A stretch of DNA of 13,649 nucleotides from Halanaerobiales bacterium (GCA_021736965.1 JAIPEV010000030.1:1-13649); one strand, 5' to 3'; shown: positions 1 to 8,413, numbered from the stretch's first letter. The notes: generated by a model from the sequence alone, not told the origin. Made by a program: numbers and translations.

Positions 1-671
1 GTGCTCTTTTGGGTGACAGAATAAGGATGAATGAAATTTCTACAGACAAAGGAGTATTTATTCGGAGTATGGCAACCAGAGGTTCACTTGGAGGCTTGAA
101 TTCTTCAATTTATGATACTGTATTAATTTTTTCATTAGCAGAGTTTGATTACATAATAATTGAAACCGTTGGAGTTGGGCAAAATGAGATTGATATAGTT
201 AAACTAGCTGATACTACTATCTTTGTTACAGTACCAGAGGCTGGAGATGAAATACAGGCATATAAGGCTGGAATGATGGAAGTAGGAGATATCTTTGTAG
301 TAAACAAAGCAGATAGACCAAAGGCAGCTCAGATGGTTTTGACTATAAAACAGATGGTATCATTTAAGGATGATAGCAAATGGGTGCCACCTGTAATTTC
401 GACCAATGCCCTTAAAAATGAAGGTGTTAATGACTTAATAAGTGAAATAAAAAGACATAAGAAATATATGTCTAATCAAAATACATTTAATCAGAAAAGA
501 AAAAATGTAATTAAGACTCAAGTTATTAACTTAATAGAAAGATCTTTAAATAAAAAATACATAGAACCGTTACTAGATAAGAAGGTTTTTAAAGAACATA
601 TTGACTTAATATATGAAAAAAAAGAGGACCCTTACACAGCTGTTCAGAAGTTGTTGGAAGGTAGTCACTAG
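1..671 (+). CDS. meaB: Methylmalonyl-CoA mutase-associated GTPase MeaB, 3' part
   Basis: G3E-family P-loop GTPase (ArgK/MeaB group) that protects and reloads adenosylcobalamin-dependent methylmalonyl-CoA mutase. The gene enters from the left edge: the frame is open from base 1 and reads ALLGDRIRM, a MeaB signature that normally lies about 90-100 residues into a protein of about 320. The N-terminus with the Walker A loop is therefore outside the window. Counting from the codon at 9, the visible part has the switch/Walker B stretch ETVGVGQNE (52-60) and the guanine-specificity motif NKAD (99-102). The C-terminal part is basic and probably helical, as in the family's dimerisation arm. The TTG at 9 lies inside the conserved motif and is not a start. 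The stop codon overlaps the Shine-Dalgarno site of the next gene, methylmalonyl-CoA epimerase, so the two are translationally coupled. The mutase genes probably lie upstream (inference). The family call is very secure. Confidence 0.95.
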   Translation, partial: ALLGDRIRMNEISTDKGVFIRSMATRGSLGGLNSSIYDTVLIFSLAEFDYIIIETVGVGQNEIDIVKLADTTIFVTVPEAGDEIQAYKAGMMEVGDIFVVNKADRPKAAQMVLTIKQMVSFKDDSKWVPPVISTNALKNEGVNDLISEIKRHKKYMSNQNTFNQKRKNVIKTQVINLIERSLNKKYIEPLLDKKVFKEHIDLIYEKKEDPYTAVQKLLEGSH

Positions 672-683
672 GAGGAAAGATAA

Positions 684-1079
684 ATGAAGATAGATCATAT
701 CGGAATAGCTGTAAAAAATATTGATAGTTCATTAAAGTTTTATAAAGATACTTTAGGATTAGAATTTAAAGGGACAGAAATATTAAAAGAAAGAGGTCTT
801 AAAGTGGCTTTTTTACAAACAGGGGAAAGTAAGATAGAACTATTAGAACCAATATCTGAAGATAGTACTATCTCTAAATTTATAGATAAAAAAGGTGAAG
901 GCATTCATCACCTTGCTATATATGCAAAAGATCTTGATCAAAAAGTAGAGAGTATGCAAGAAAAAGGTACTAAATTTATTGGAGAAGCTAATACTGGAGC
1001 AGGAGGAAAAAAGATAATTTTCATCCATCCTAAAACAACAAATGGAGTATTATTGGAACTATGTCAAAATTTAGAATAG
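684..1079 (+). CDS. mce: Methylmalonyl-CoA epimerase
   Basis: Interconverts (R)- and (S)-methylmalonyl-CoA in the cytoplasm, linking the mutase product to the isomer used by carboxylases and transcarboxylases. The 131-residue protein is a complete single-unit member of the VOC (glyoxalase/epimerase) superfamily. It starts with KIDHIGIAV and has paired beta-alpha-beta-beta-beta modules. The expected metal ligands are visible: His5, a His in GIHHLAI (75/76) and Glu125 in LLELCQ near the C-terminus; Glu52 in IELLEP is a candidate fourth. Length matches the usual 130-150. AGGAGG at 670-675 overlaps the meaB stop and sits 8 bases before the ATG, so the start is clear. A generic glyoxalase is the alternative, but the meaB neighbour and the IELLEP and GIHHLAI motifs favour the epimerase. 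About 180 non-coding bases follow before the glutamate dehydrogenases, without an obvious terminator. Confidence 0.93.
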   Translation: MKIDHIGIAVKNIDSSLKFYKDTLGLEFKGTEILKERGLKVAFLQTGESKIELLEPISEDSTISKFIDKKGEGIHHLAIYAKDLDQKVESMQEKGTKFIGEANTGAGGKKIIFIHPKTTNGVLLELCQNLE

Positions 1080-1110
1080 TATATAGATTAATAAAAAATA
1101 GATAGTAATT

Positions 1111-1125
1111 ATAACCGGTTGTTAT
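1111..1125. repeat. 15-bp inverted repeat ATAAC-CGGTT-GTTAT upstream of the glutamate dehydrogenases
   Basis: Five-base arms ATAAC and GTTAT flank CGGTT, and the core AACCGGTT is itself a perfect 8-bp palindrome. It lies in the 183-base gap between mce and the first glutamate dehydrogenase, in otherwise A/T-only sequence. TATAAA (1123-1128) overlaps its right arm and could be part of a -10 region, though I see no good -35. A dimeric-regulator operator is possible. Nothing in the window identifies the regulator. Confidence 0.35.
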
Positions 1126-1262
1126 AAAATGGAATAAATTATCTTTAAGAAAGGAGGCAAAAATAAAATAAAAAATTTTATCTAATTGAGTTAAATATTT
1201 AAAATAATATTTTTATATATATTCAAGGCATGTAAATTATAAAAAAGTGGGAGTGAAGCAAA

Positions 1263-2525
1263 TTGCCAAAAGAGGAATATAATCCTTATCAAGAGTTGCT
1301 CTATACATTAGATGAAGCAGGCCAAAAATTAGGACTCACAAAAGATGATTATAAAATCCTAGAAAAACCAGAAAGGGAGTTAAAGGTCTCTATCCCTATT
1401 GAAAAAGATGATGGTAAAGTTGAGGTATTTGATGGATACAGAGTACAACACTGCAACTCTCGTGGCCCTTATAAAGGTGGCGTAAGATACCATCCAGATG
1501 TAGATATTGATGAAATCAGGGCTTTAGCAGGTTGGATGACCTTAAAATGTTCACTTGTTGATATACCTTATGGTGGGGCTAAAGGTGGAATCAAGTGTGA
1601 TCCAAGTGAGTTATCTCAAACAGAGCTAAAAAAAATAACAAGGAGATATACAACCATGATTGAACCAATAATTGGTATAGATAAAGATATTCCAGCTCCA
1701 GATGTAAATACTAATGCCCAAATCATGAGTTGGATTTATGATACTTATAGTATGATAAAAGGTCACAACATTCCTGGCATTGTAACCGGGAAGCCACATA
1801 TAATTGAAGGATGCCTTGCAAGACAAGGAGCAACAGGCCGAGGTGTAATGATAACCATTTTAAATTTATATAAAAAACTAAAAAAAGATCTAAAAGGTGC
1901 TACTGTTGCCATTCAGGGTTTTGGAAATGTAGGACAGGTTGCTGCCCAACTTCTTAAAGAAAAAGGATGTAAAGTTGTAGCTGTAAGTGATGTCTCAGGT
2001 GGAATATATAAAGAAGACGGTTTTGATGTATTAGACCTTAAAAACTTTGTGGGTAGTGAAAGAAAACGTCTTTTAGAATATGAAGATACAAATGTCAAAC
2101 ATATATCCAACAGTGAATTATTAAAATTAGATGTTGATATATTGATTCCTGCAGCCTTAGAAAATCAAATAACCGAAAAAGTTGCTAAAGAGATTAAAGC
2201 AAAGTATGTTATTGAAGCTGCTAATGGTCCTACTACTAGAAAGGCTGATGAAATTTTAGAAAGTAAAGGTATAGTTGTTATACCTGATATTCTTGCAAAT
2301 GCAGGGGGAGTAATAGTTTCATATTTCGAATGGGTACAAAATAAGGAGTCTGTAAGATGGGAAGACAGTAGAACAAATCGAAGATTGAAAAAATTACTAA
2401 CCAAGGCATTTGATCAGGTTTGGTTAAAATATGAAGAACAAAAAGTTTCATTAAGAATGGCTGCCTATATGGTTGCCCTTCAAAGGATTGTAGAAACTAA
2501 AAAGATCAGGGGTATATTCCCATAA
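1263..2525 (+). CDS. Glutamate dehydrogenase, first of a tandem pair
   Basis: Oxidatively deaminates glutamate to 2-oxoglutarate and ammonium with NAD(P)+, or runs in reverse; cytoplasmic and normally hexameric. The 420-residue length is standard for the bacterial/archaeal family. The N-terminal substrate domain carries the lysines Lys71 (GPYKGG), Lys95 (TLKCSL) and catalytic Lys107 (GGAKGG), plus Asp147 (PAPDV). The Rossmann domain has GFGNVG (219-224) with Asp243 in SDVSGG after the second strand; I do not infer coenzyme preference from this. The C-terminal VSYFEWVQN segment is also conserved. Translation starts at TTG: GTGGGAGTG (1247-1255) lies 7 bases upstream, and the N-terminus PKEEYNPYQ aligns well with relatives. 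A second copy starts 88 bases downstream with no terminator between, so co-transcription is likely. It differs from the second copy at HCNSRGPYKGG (HNDVLGPTKGG there) and at EGCLARQGATG (GGSFGRHSATA there). Confidence 0.95.
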   Translation: MPKEEYNPYQELLYTLDEAGQKLGLTKDDYKILEKPERELKVSIPIEKDDGKVEVFDGYRVQHCNSRGPYKGGVRYHPDVDIDEIRALAGWMTLKCSLVDIPYGGAKGGIKCDPSELSQTELKKITRRYTTMIEPIIGIDKDIPAPDVNTNAQIMSWIYDTYSMIKGHNIPGIVTGKPHIIEGCLARQGATGRGVMITILNLYKKLKKDLKGATVAIQGFGNVGQVAAQLLKEKGCKVVAVSDVSGGIYKEDGFDVLDLKNFVGSERKRLLEYEDTNVKHISNSELLKLDVDILIPAALENQITEKVAKEIKAKYVIEAANGPTTRKADEILESKGIVVIPDILANAGGVIVSYFEWVQNKESVRWEDSRTNRRLKKLLTKAFDQVWLKYEEQKVSLRMAAYMVALQRIVETKKIRGIFP

Positions 2526-2613
2526 AAAATTAATGTATTTTTAGACAATCAAAAGTAACTTTTAATTTAAGTTTAGATCTATTTAAATCAAAAATATAGG
2601 GGGAAATTAAATA

Positions 2614-3876
2614 ATGTCTGATTCTACTGTTTATAAAAATGTATTAAAACAGCTTGACAATGCAGCAGAAGTTTTAAACCTAGACAAACAGGTAAAAGAG
2701 TTGTTACAGGAGCCGATGAGAACCTTAACAGTATCAATTCCTGTCAAAAAAGATGACGGAAGTATCCATGTTTATAAGGGTTTTAGATGCCAGCACAATG
2801 ACGTTTTAGGTCCTACAAAAGGTGGAATTCGTTTTCATCCCCAGGTTTGTGAAGATGAAGTTAAAGCTTTAGCTGCCTGGATGACATTTAAATGTTCATT
2901 AGTTGGTATTCCATATGGTGGGGCTAAAGGGGGAGTTTTAGTAAATCCAAAAGAACTTTCTCGCAATGAGTTGGAGCGATTAAGTAGAGGCTTTATTCAA
3001 GCTATTTCTCCAATAATCGGTCCTGATAAAGATATACCTGCTCCTGATGTTTATACAGATGCTCAAGTTATGAGCTGGTTTATGGATGAATTTTCAAAGA
3101 TTAAGGGTGTAAACACACCAGGTCTTGTTACTGGTAAACCAGTTGTCTTAGGTGGATCTTTTGGAAGGCATTCAGCAACTGCAAGAGGTGTTATGTATAC
3201 AGTAAGAGAAGCTGCTAAAGCGATTGATTTAAATCTAAATGGTGCAACCGTTGCAGTACAAGGTTATGGAAATGCAGGTAGTTTTTCTGCTAAATTTTTA
3301 AGTGAGTTAGGCTGTAAAATAGTTGCAGCTAATGATTCAAAAGGCGGCGTATACTGTGAAGATGGTATTGATGCGGTTAAACTTGCAAAACATAAAAAAG
3401 AGACAAGTAGTGTTACAGACTTTGATAACTGCCAAGAGCTGACAAATGAAGAACTTTTAACCCTAGATGTTGACATTTTAGTTCCAGCAGCTTTAGAAAA
3501 TCAGATCACAAAAGATAATGCAGATAAGATAAGAGCCAGGATGATTGCAGAGGCAGCTAATGGTCCTACAACACCAGAGGCCGATGAGATTTTATTTAAG
3601 AAAAACATAATGATAATTCCTGATATATTGGCAAATGCTGGAGGAGTAACTGTCTCATATTTTGAATGGGTTCAAAACTTAGCAAATTACTACTGGTCAA
3701 AAGAAGAAGTTGATAAAAAGTTAGAACAAATAATGGTAGAAGCCTTTGAAAAGGTATATAATACACATCAAGAACTCAACGTAAACATGAGGGTTTCTGC
3801 ATTTATTGTAGCCATCAATAGATTAACTGAAGCTATGGAAGCCCGTGGTTGGGTCTATCATGAGGATAAGTGCTAA
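2614..3876 (+). CDS. Glutamate dehydrogenase, second of a tandem pair
   Basis: Same reaction and fold as the preceding gene, with the same length (420 residues), so the pair looks like a gene duplication or a retained paralogue pair. Visible catalytic and substrate residues are Lys69 (GPTKGG), Lys93 (TFKCSL), Lys105 (GGAKGG) and Asp145 (PAPDVYT). The dinucleotide-binding loop is GYGNAG (217-222), with Asp241 in NDSKGG. VSYFEWVQN recurs near the C-terminus. The start is ATG, with AGGGGGA about 10 bases upstream. A strong hairpin terminator follows the stop by about 20 bases, so this is the last gene of its transcript. Both copies keep every catalytic residue I can place, so neither looks decayed. 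Possible explanations are different coenzyme preference, opposite physiological direction or mixed hexamers; the sequence alone does not decide. Confidence 0.95.
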   Translation: MSDSTVYKNVLKQLDNAAEVLNLDKQVKELLQEPMRTLTVSIPVKKDDGSIHVYKGFRCQHNDVLGPTKGGIRFHPQVCEDEVKALAAWMTFKCSLVGIPYGGAKGGVLVNPKELSRNELERLSRGFIQAISPIIGPDKDIPAPDVYTDAQVMSWFMDEFSKIKGVNTPGLVTGKPVVLGGSFGRHSATARGVMYTVREAAKAIDLNLNGATVAVQGYGNAGSFSAKFLSELGCKIVAANDSKGGVYCEDGIDAVKLAKHKKETSSVTDFDNCQELTNEELLTLDVDILVPAALENQITKDNADKIRARMIAEAANGPTTPEADEILFKKNIMIIPDILANAGGVTVSYFEWVQNLANYYWSKEEVDKKLEQIMVEAFEKVYNTHQELNVNMRVSAFIVAINRLTEAMEARGWVYHEDKC

Positions 3877-3896
3877 ACTTTTTTTAAGTATGTGTA

Positions 3897-3922
3897 GGGG
3901 CCTTAAAAAAGGCCCCTTTTTT
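3897..3922 (+). terminator. Rho-independent terminator after the glutamate dehydrogenases
   Basis: Perfect 8-bp stem GGGGCCTT / AAGGCCCC with an AAAA loop, followed directly by six T. It ends the glutamate dehydrogenase transcript about 20 bases after the stop and separates it from the carboxyltransferase operon. Confidence 0.95.
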
Positions 3923-3926
3923 GAAA

Positions 3927-3956
3927 TTGTAATATAATTTAAAGCTTTTTTATATA
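3927..3956 (+). promoter_or_regulatory. Possible promoter for the carboxyltransferase-PEPCK-aminotransferase operon
   Basis: A promoter is expected between the terminator ending at 3922 and the gene at 3985. TTGTAA (3927-3932) followed after 18 bases by TATATA (3951-3956) is one reading. A perfect TATAAT at 3933-3938 is an alternative -10, but its -35 position falls in the terminator stem and does not match. The sequence is A/T-rich throughout, so chance matches are likely. Confidence 0.25.
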
Positions 3957-3984
3957 TAAATAAGAGATACGAGGAGGTATAGTT

Positions 3985-5325
3985 ATGAAAAAAATAGGGA
4001 TTACAGAAACAATTCTAAGAGATGGACATCAATCACTTTTAGCCACCAGGATGAAAACTGATGAAATGTTACCAGTTCTTGAAAAGATGGATCAATTAGG
4101 TTATCACTCTATGGAAGTGTGGGGTGGAGCTACCTTTGATAGTTGTATAAGATTTTTAAATGAAGACCCCTGGATAAGATTAAGAAAATTTAAAGAAAAA
4201 GCTAAAAAAACTTCATTACAGATGTTATTGAGAGGTCAAAATATATTAGGCTACAAACATTACCCTGATGATGTATTAGAGAAGTTTATTAAAAAGGCTA
4301 TTGAAAATGGGATTGATATCATTAGAATCTTTGATGCTCTAAATGATGTAAAAAACCTTAAAAAAGCAATCGAGTTTACCAAAAAATATGGAGGGAAAGC
4401 TCAAGGGACGATTGTATATACGACAAGTCCTTTACATGATTTAGAACATTATCTTCAAACTGCTAAAAAAATTGAAGAGATGGGGGCTGACTCACTTTGT
4501 CTTAAAGATATGGCAGGTCTACTTGCTCCTTTTCAAGCATATAATCTAATTCAAAAATTAAAAGAAAACATTAAAATACCTATTCAACTACATGCTCATA
4601 ACACAACAGGATTAGCTTCGATGACTTATCTTAAAGCTGTGGAAGCTAGTGTAGATATCATAGATACCGCTCTATCAGCACTTGGATCTGGTAGCTCTCA
4701 ACCACCTACTGAATCTATTATATATATGTTAAAGGAGACTGAGTTTGATACTGATATTGATTTTGAGAAAGTTAATGAAATAAATGATTACTTTAAGGGA
4801 ATTAGAGATCATAAAAAAGAATTTTTAGGATCTTTCGGAGTAGACCCCCGAGTATTGAAAAGCCAGATACCAGGAGGAATGTTATCTAACTTAAAAAATC
4901 AGTTAAAAGAGCAGAATATGATCGAAAAGTATGATCAAGTATTAAAAGAAGTACCTAATGTCAGAAAAGAGATGGGTTATCCTCCACTTGTAACTCCCAC
5001 AAGTCAAATTATAGGTATTCAAGCAGTTTTTAATGTTGCTACAGGGAAGAGATACAGTGTGGTCTCAAAAGAAATTAAAAACTATGTTAAAGGATGCTAT
5101 GGTAACCCACCTGGATCAATTGATTCAAAGATCAAAAAGAAGATTTTAAAAGGTGATAAAACAATAGATGGAAGGTATGCAGATCAACTAAAACCAGCTC
5201 TTGATAATTATAGAGAAGATATTAGAGAATATATTCAAAAAGAGGAAGATATATTAACATATGCGTTATTTCCGTCTGTAGCCTTAAAATTTTTTAAAAA
5301 TAGACAAAGTCAGGGGGAAAATTAA
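3985..5325 (+). CDS. Biotin-dependent carboxyltransferase subunit (transcarboxylase 5S / pyruvate carboxylase B / oxaloacetate decarboxylase alpha type) without biotin domain
   Basis: HMGL-like TIM-barrel carboxyltransferase that moves CO2 between carboxybiotin and pyruvate/oxaloacetate. The N-terminal ETILRDGHQSL contains metal ligand Asp13. Lys174 in CLKDMAG is the family's carboxylated lysine. His203 and His205 in QLHAHNTTG complete the metal site. The C-terminal conserved carboxylase region follows (GGMLSNL near 297-303; YGNPPG further on). At 446 residues it lacks the C-terminal linker and biotinyl domain of full oxaloacetate decarboxylase alpha chains (about 590): there is no MKM biotinylation motif. 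It must therefore use a carrier encoded elsewhere. AGGAGGT (3972-3978) sets the ATG start. PEP carboxykinase follows 2 bases after the stop. With meaB, mce and pckG nearby, a role as the 5S subunit of methylmalonyl-CoA:pyruvate transcarboxylase, or as a two-subunit pyruvate carboxylase, is likely; sequence alone does not separate these. Confidence 0.9.
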   Translation: MKKIGITETILRDGHQSLLATRMKTDEMLPVLEKMDQLGYHSMEVWGGATFDSCIRFLNEDPWIRLRKFKEKAKKTSLQMLLRGQNILGYKHYPDDVLEKFIKKAIENGIDIIRIFDALNDVKNLKKAIEFTKKYGGKAQGTIVYTTSPLHDLEHYLQTAKKIEEMGADSLCLKDMAGLLAPFQAYNLIQKLKENIKIPIQLHAHNTTGLASMTYLKAVEASVDIIDTALSALGSGSSQPPTESIIYMLKETEFDTDIDFEKVNEINDYFKGIRDHKKEFLGSFGVDPRVLKSQIPGGMLSNLKNQLKEQNMIEKYDQVLKEVPNVRKEMGYPPLVTPTSQIIGIQAVFNVATGKRYSVVSKEIKNYVKGCYGNPPGSIDSKIKKKILKGDKTIDGRYADQLKPALDNYREDIREYIQKEEDILTYALFPSVALKFFKNRQSQGEN

Positions 5326-5327
5326 AA

Positions 5328-7178
5328 TTGCAATTTAGTGAAAAAGATAAAACTAAGTTAAAAAAATTAAATAACAAAAGGGTAAAAGAACTAATTGATT
5401 TCACGATTGATTTATGCAAACCCGAAAAAGTAACAGTTATTAATGATAGTAAAGAAGATATTAAATATGTAAGAGATCTTGCTATAAAAAAAGGAGAAGA
5501 AAAAGTATTAAAGATGAAAGGGCATACTTATCATTTCGATGGGTATCATGATCAGGCAAGAGATAAAAAAAATACAAAATATCTTGTTGAAGAAGATTTA
5601 GATTTAGGTTTAGATATTAATACAGTCGATCGAGACCAGGGACTTGATGAAATTTTTAGTTATCTTGAAGGGAGCATGAAAGGCAAAGAGATGCTTGTTA
5701 GTTTTTTTTCTTTAGGGCCTAATAATTCAGACTTTAGTTTACCCGCAATGCAGATTACAGATTCCAGTTATGTTACCCATAGTGAGGATATTTTATATAG
5801 GCAAGGATATCAAGACTTTAAAAATTTAGACAAAGAAGATGACTTTTTTTTCTTTTTACATTCTGCTGGTCAACTTAAAGATGGAGTTAGTGCTAATATA
5901 GATAAAAGAAGGATATATATAGATTTAAAAGAAGATAAAGTATATTCAGTAAATAATCAGTATGCTGGAAATAGTCTGGGTTTAAAAAAGTTAGCATTTA
6001 GGTTAGCAATTAGAAAAGCAGTCAAAGAAGGCTGGCTGGCTGAACACATGTTTATATCTGGTGTGAATGGACCAGATGATCGGAAAACTTACTTTACAGG
6101 GGCTTTTCCGAGCAGTTGTGGTAAAACTTCTACAGCCATGATCCCAGGTCATACCATAGTGGGAGATGATATAGCTTATCTAAAAGTTAAGGGAGATGAT
6201 ATTAAAGCAGTAAATGTAGAAAATGGCGCATTTGGGATTATAAGAGATGTTAATCCTGATGATGATCCTATTATATATAAGACTTTAACAAGTCCTCGGG
6301 AATTAATATTCTCTAATGTTTTAATAAAAGATGGTAAACCTTATTGGTTAAAAATGGGTAAAGAACTACCCAAAGAGGGAGTAAACTTTTCTGGAAAATG
6401 GTACAAAGGGAAAAAAGATAAGGAAGGTAATCAGATACCAGCTGCTCATAAAAATGCAAGATATACAATAAAGATTAGTGATCTTGAAAACTGTGATCAA
6501 AACTATGATGCAAAAGAAGGAGTTAATATTAGAGGTATTATTTTTGGAGGACGAGATTCAGATACTTCAGTTCCTGTAGCAGAGACTTTAAGTTGGCAGC
6601 ATGGAGTTTTTATTGCATCATCACTAGAGTCAGAAACAACATCTGCGACCTTAGATAAACAAGGTGAACGCAAACACAATCCGATGGCTAATTTAGACTT
6701 TTTATCTGTACCCTTTAAAGACTATATAAATAATTATTTAAAGTTTGGTCAAAAAGCTCTAAATCAACCAAGTATATTTACAGTAAATTACTTTTTAAAA
6801 GATGAAGAAACGAAAGACTATTTAAATGGTATGTTGGATAAAAAAATATGGATGTTGTGGATGGAAAAAAGAGTTCATGGTGAAGTTGAAGCGATTGAAT
6901 CTCCCATTGGCTACTTACCTTATTATGAAGATTTAAGAAAACTTTTTTCCAAATATTTGAATTTTGATTATACAAAGTTAAGTTATGTTAAGCAGTTTTC
7001 AATTAGAATAGAAAAATATCTTGAAAAGTTCATAAGAATGAGAGAGATTTTTGATAGTATACCAAACTTACCAGAACAGTTTGAACTTGAACTAAATCAA
7101 CAAGTTAAAAGATTAAAAGAAGCAAGAAAAAAATATAGTGACAGTAAAATTTCACCCTTTAAGTTAAGAAACTATTAG
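5328..7178 (+). CDS. pckG: Phosphoenolpyruvate carboxykinase (GTP type)
   Basis: Interconverts oxaloacetate plus GTP with PEP, CO2 and GDP in the cytoplasm. The 616-residue protein matches the GTP-dependent family (about 600) and not the ATP-dependent one. The P-loop is AFPSSCGKT (259-267), with the family's reactive cysteine at 264. The second metal/nucleotide motif is GDD at 279-281, and FGGRDSDTSVP (406-416) is the conserved arginine loop. The central GPNNSDFSLPAMQ segment (130-142) is also typical. The start is TTG, 2 bases after the preceding stop. AGGGGGA (5312-5318) lies 9 bases upstream inside the end of the carboxyltransferase gene, so the two are translationally coupled. The stop overlaps the AGGAGG of the aminotransferase gene. 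Position between a pyruvate/oxaloacetate carboxyltransferase and an aspartate aminotransferase fits an oxaloacetate node. It could run towards PEP (gluconeogenesis) or towards oxaloacetate. Confidence 0.95.
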   Translation: MQFSEKDKTKLKKLNNKRVKELIDFTIDLCKPEKVTVINDSKEDIKYVRDLAIKKGEEKVLKMKGHTYHFDGYHDQARDKKNTKYLVEEDLDLGLDINTVDRDQGLDEIFSYLEGSMKGKEMLVSFFSLGPNNSDFSLPAMQITDSSYVTHSEDILYRQGYQDFKNLDKEDDFFFFLHSAGQLKDGVSANIDKRRIYIDLKEDKVYSVNNQYAGNSLGLKKLAFRLAIRKAVKEGWLAEHMFISGVNGPDDRKTYFTGAFPSSCGKTSTAMIPGHTIVGDDIAYLKVKGDDIKAVNVENGAFGIIRDVNPDDDPIIYKTLTSPRELIFSNVLIKDGKPYWLKMGKELPKEGVNFSGKWYKGKKDKEGNQIPAAHKNARYTIKISDLENCDQNYDAKEGVNIRGIIFGGRDSDTSVPVAETLSWQHGVFIASSLESETTSATLDKQGERKHNPMANLDFLSVPFKDYINNYLKFGQKALNQPSIFTVNYFLKDEETKDYLNGMLDKKIWMLWMEKRVHGEVEAIESPIGYLPYYEDLRKLFSKYLNFDYTKLSYVKQFSIRIEKYLEKFIRMREIFDSIPNLPEQFELELNQQVKRLKEARKKYSDSKISPFKLRNY

Positions 7179-7190
7179 GAGGTTTATAGC

Positions 7191-8384
7191 ATGGAACTTT
7201 CAAAAAGATCAAAAAATATTAGTGCATCTTTAACCCTTTCAATTAGTGCTAAAGCAAATCAGCTTAAAGCTGCTGGGGAAGATGTGATAAGTTTTGGAGC
7301 CGGCGAACCAGATTTTGACACACCAAAATATATCTGTGATGCGGCTAGAGAAGCCTTAGAAATTGGTTTTACAAGGTATACTCAAGCTTCTGGTTATGAT
7401 GATTTAAAAGAAGCAGTTATTAATAAATTCAAAAAAGATAACGGATTAGAGTATGATAAGGATCAAATTATTGTATCTAATGGGGCAAAACATTCATTAT
7501 TTAATACATTCCAGGCCATCTTAAATCCTAAAGATGAAGTATTAATTCCTGTTCCATATTGGTTAACATATCCAGAAATTGTTAAGCTTGGAGGTGGAAC
7601 TCCAGTATTTATTGAGACAACTGAAAAAGCAGAGTTTAAAATCAATCCAGAAAAGTTAAAAGAAAAAATAAATAGTAAAACAAAGGCTTTATTACTAAAT
7701 AGTCCCAGTAATCCAACCGGTAGTGTTTACAATAAGAAAGAATTAGAAGTTATTGCAGAGATTGCTGCAAAAAATAATATATTAATTATATCTGATGAAA
7801 TATATGAAAAGATTATATATGATAATAAAAAGCATTTAAGTATAGCATCTTTAGATGAGAAAATTAAAGAGATTACCGTTGTAATTAATGGTGTTTCAAA
7901 GGCCTATGCAATGACCGGCTGGAGAATAGGATATGCGGCAGGGCCGAAAGAAATTATCAAGATCATGTCCAATATTCAAAGCCATTCAACTTCTAATCCT
8001 AATTCTATTGCACAATATGCGAGTAATAAGGGTCTAAGAGGGGATCACTCTTTTATGCAAAAGAGGAGAGAAAAATTTAAAGAAAGAAGAAATTATATGT
8101 ACAAAAAAATAAATAGTATCGATAAAATATCTTGTTTAAAGCCAGATGGTGCTTTTTACATGATGATGAATATTAGTAAAGTGATCAATAAAAAAATTAA
8201 TACTAAAAAAATTAAGGATTCATTTAGTTTTGCAGAAATACTACTTGAAGAAAAAAATGTTGCTATAATACCTGGTGTCGCATTTGGAGCTGATAATTTT
8301 ATTAGACTTTCTTATGCTAATTCACTTGAAAATATTAAAAAAGGTTTAAATAGGATTGAAGGTTTAATAGATAACTTAAAGTAA
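7191..8384 (+). CDS. Aspartate-type aminotransferase (PLP fold type I, class I-beta)
   Basis: Probably transfers the amino group between aspartate and 2-oxoglutarate, giving oxaloacetate and glutamate. At 397 residues the protein has the I-beta N-terminus (SISAKANQL, then FGAGEPDFDTP at 35-45). Other PLP-site residues are Asn174 in SPSNPTG (171-177), Asp202 and Tyr205 in SDEIYEK, Schiff-base Lys237 in GVSKAYAMTGWR and Arg245. The C-terminal substrate arginine is in FIRLSYA. AGGAGG at 7177-7182 overlaps the pckG stop and precedes the ATG by 8 bases. It is the last gene of the carboxyltransferase-pckG operon; a terminator follows. Its products are substrates of the neighbouring pckG and glutamate dehydrogenases, which supports the aspartate assignment. 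Other class I-beta activities such as prephenate aminotransferase remain possible. Confidence 0.9.
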   Translation: MELSKRSKNISASLTLSISAKANQLKAAGEDVISFGAGEPDFDTPKYICDAAREALEIGFTRYTQASGYDDLKEAVINKFKKDNGLEYDKDQIIVSNGAKHSLFNTFQAILNPKDEVLIPVPYWLTYPEIVKLGGGTPVFIETTEKAEFKINPEKLKEKINSKTKALLLNSPSNPTGSVYNKKELEVIAEIAAKNNILIISDEIYEKIIYDNKKHLSIASLDEKIKEITVVINGVSKAYAMTGWRIGYAAGPKEIIKIMSNIQSHSTSNPNSIAQYASNKGLRGDHSFMQKRREKFKERRNYMYKKINSIDKISCLKPDGAFYMMMNISKVINKKINTKKIKDSFSFAEILLEEKNVAIIPGVAFGADNFIRLSYANSLENIKKGLNRIEGLIDNLK

Positions 8385-8413
8385 ATACAAAAAAGAGTAT
8401 AGTTGATATTAAA

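Noticed and set aside
9..11. TTG as a start codon for the first gene
   Set aside because: It lies inside the conserved ALLGDRIRM motif, and the frame stays open to the window edge; the gene starts upstream.
843..1028. Minus-strand frame inside the epimerase gene
   Set aside because: It lies wholly within a well-identified + strand gene. Its Phe/Ile/Ser-rich translation is typical of an antisense shadow. The same applies to other minus-strand frames within the genes of this window.
1150..1160. Shine-Dalgarno-like AAAGGAGG in the mce-gdh gap
   Set aside because: No start codon follows at usable spacing, and the frames close within a few codons; it does not mark a gene.
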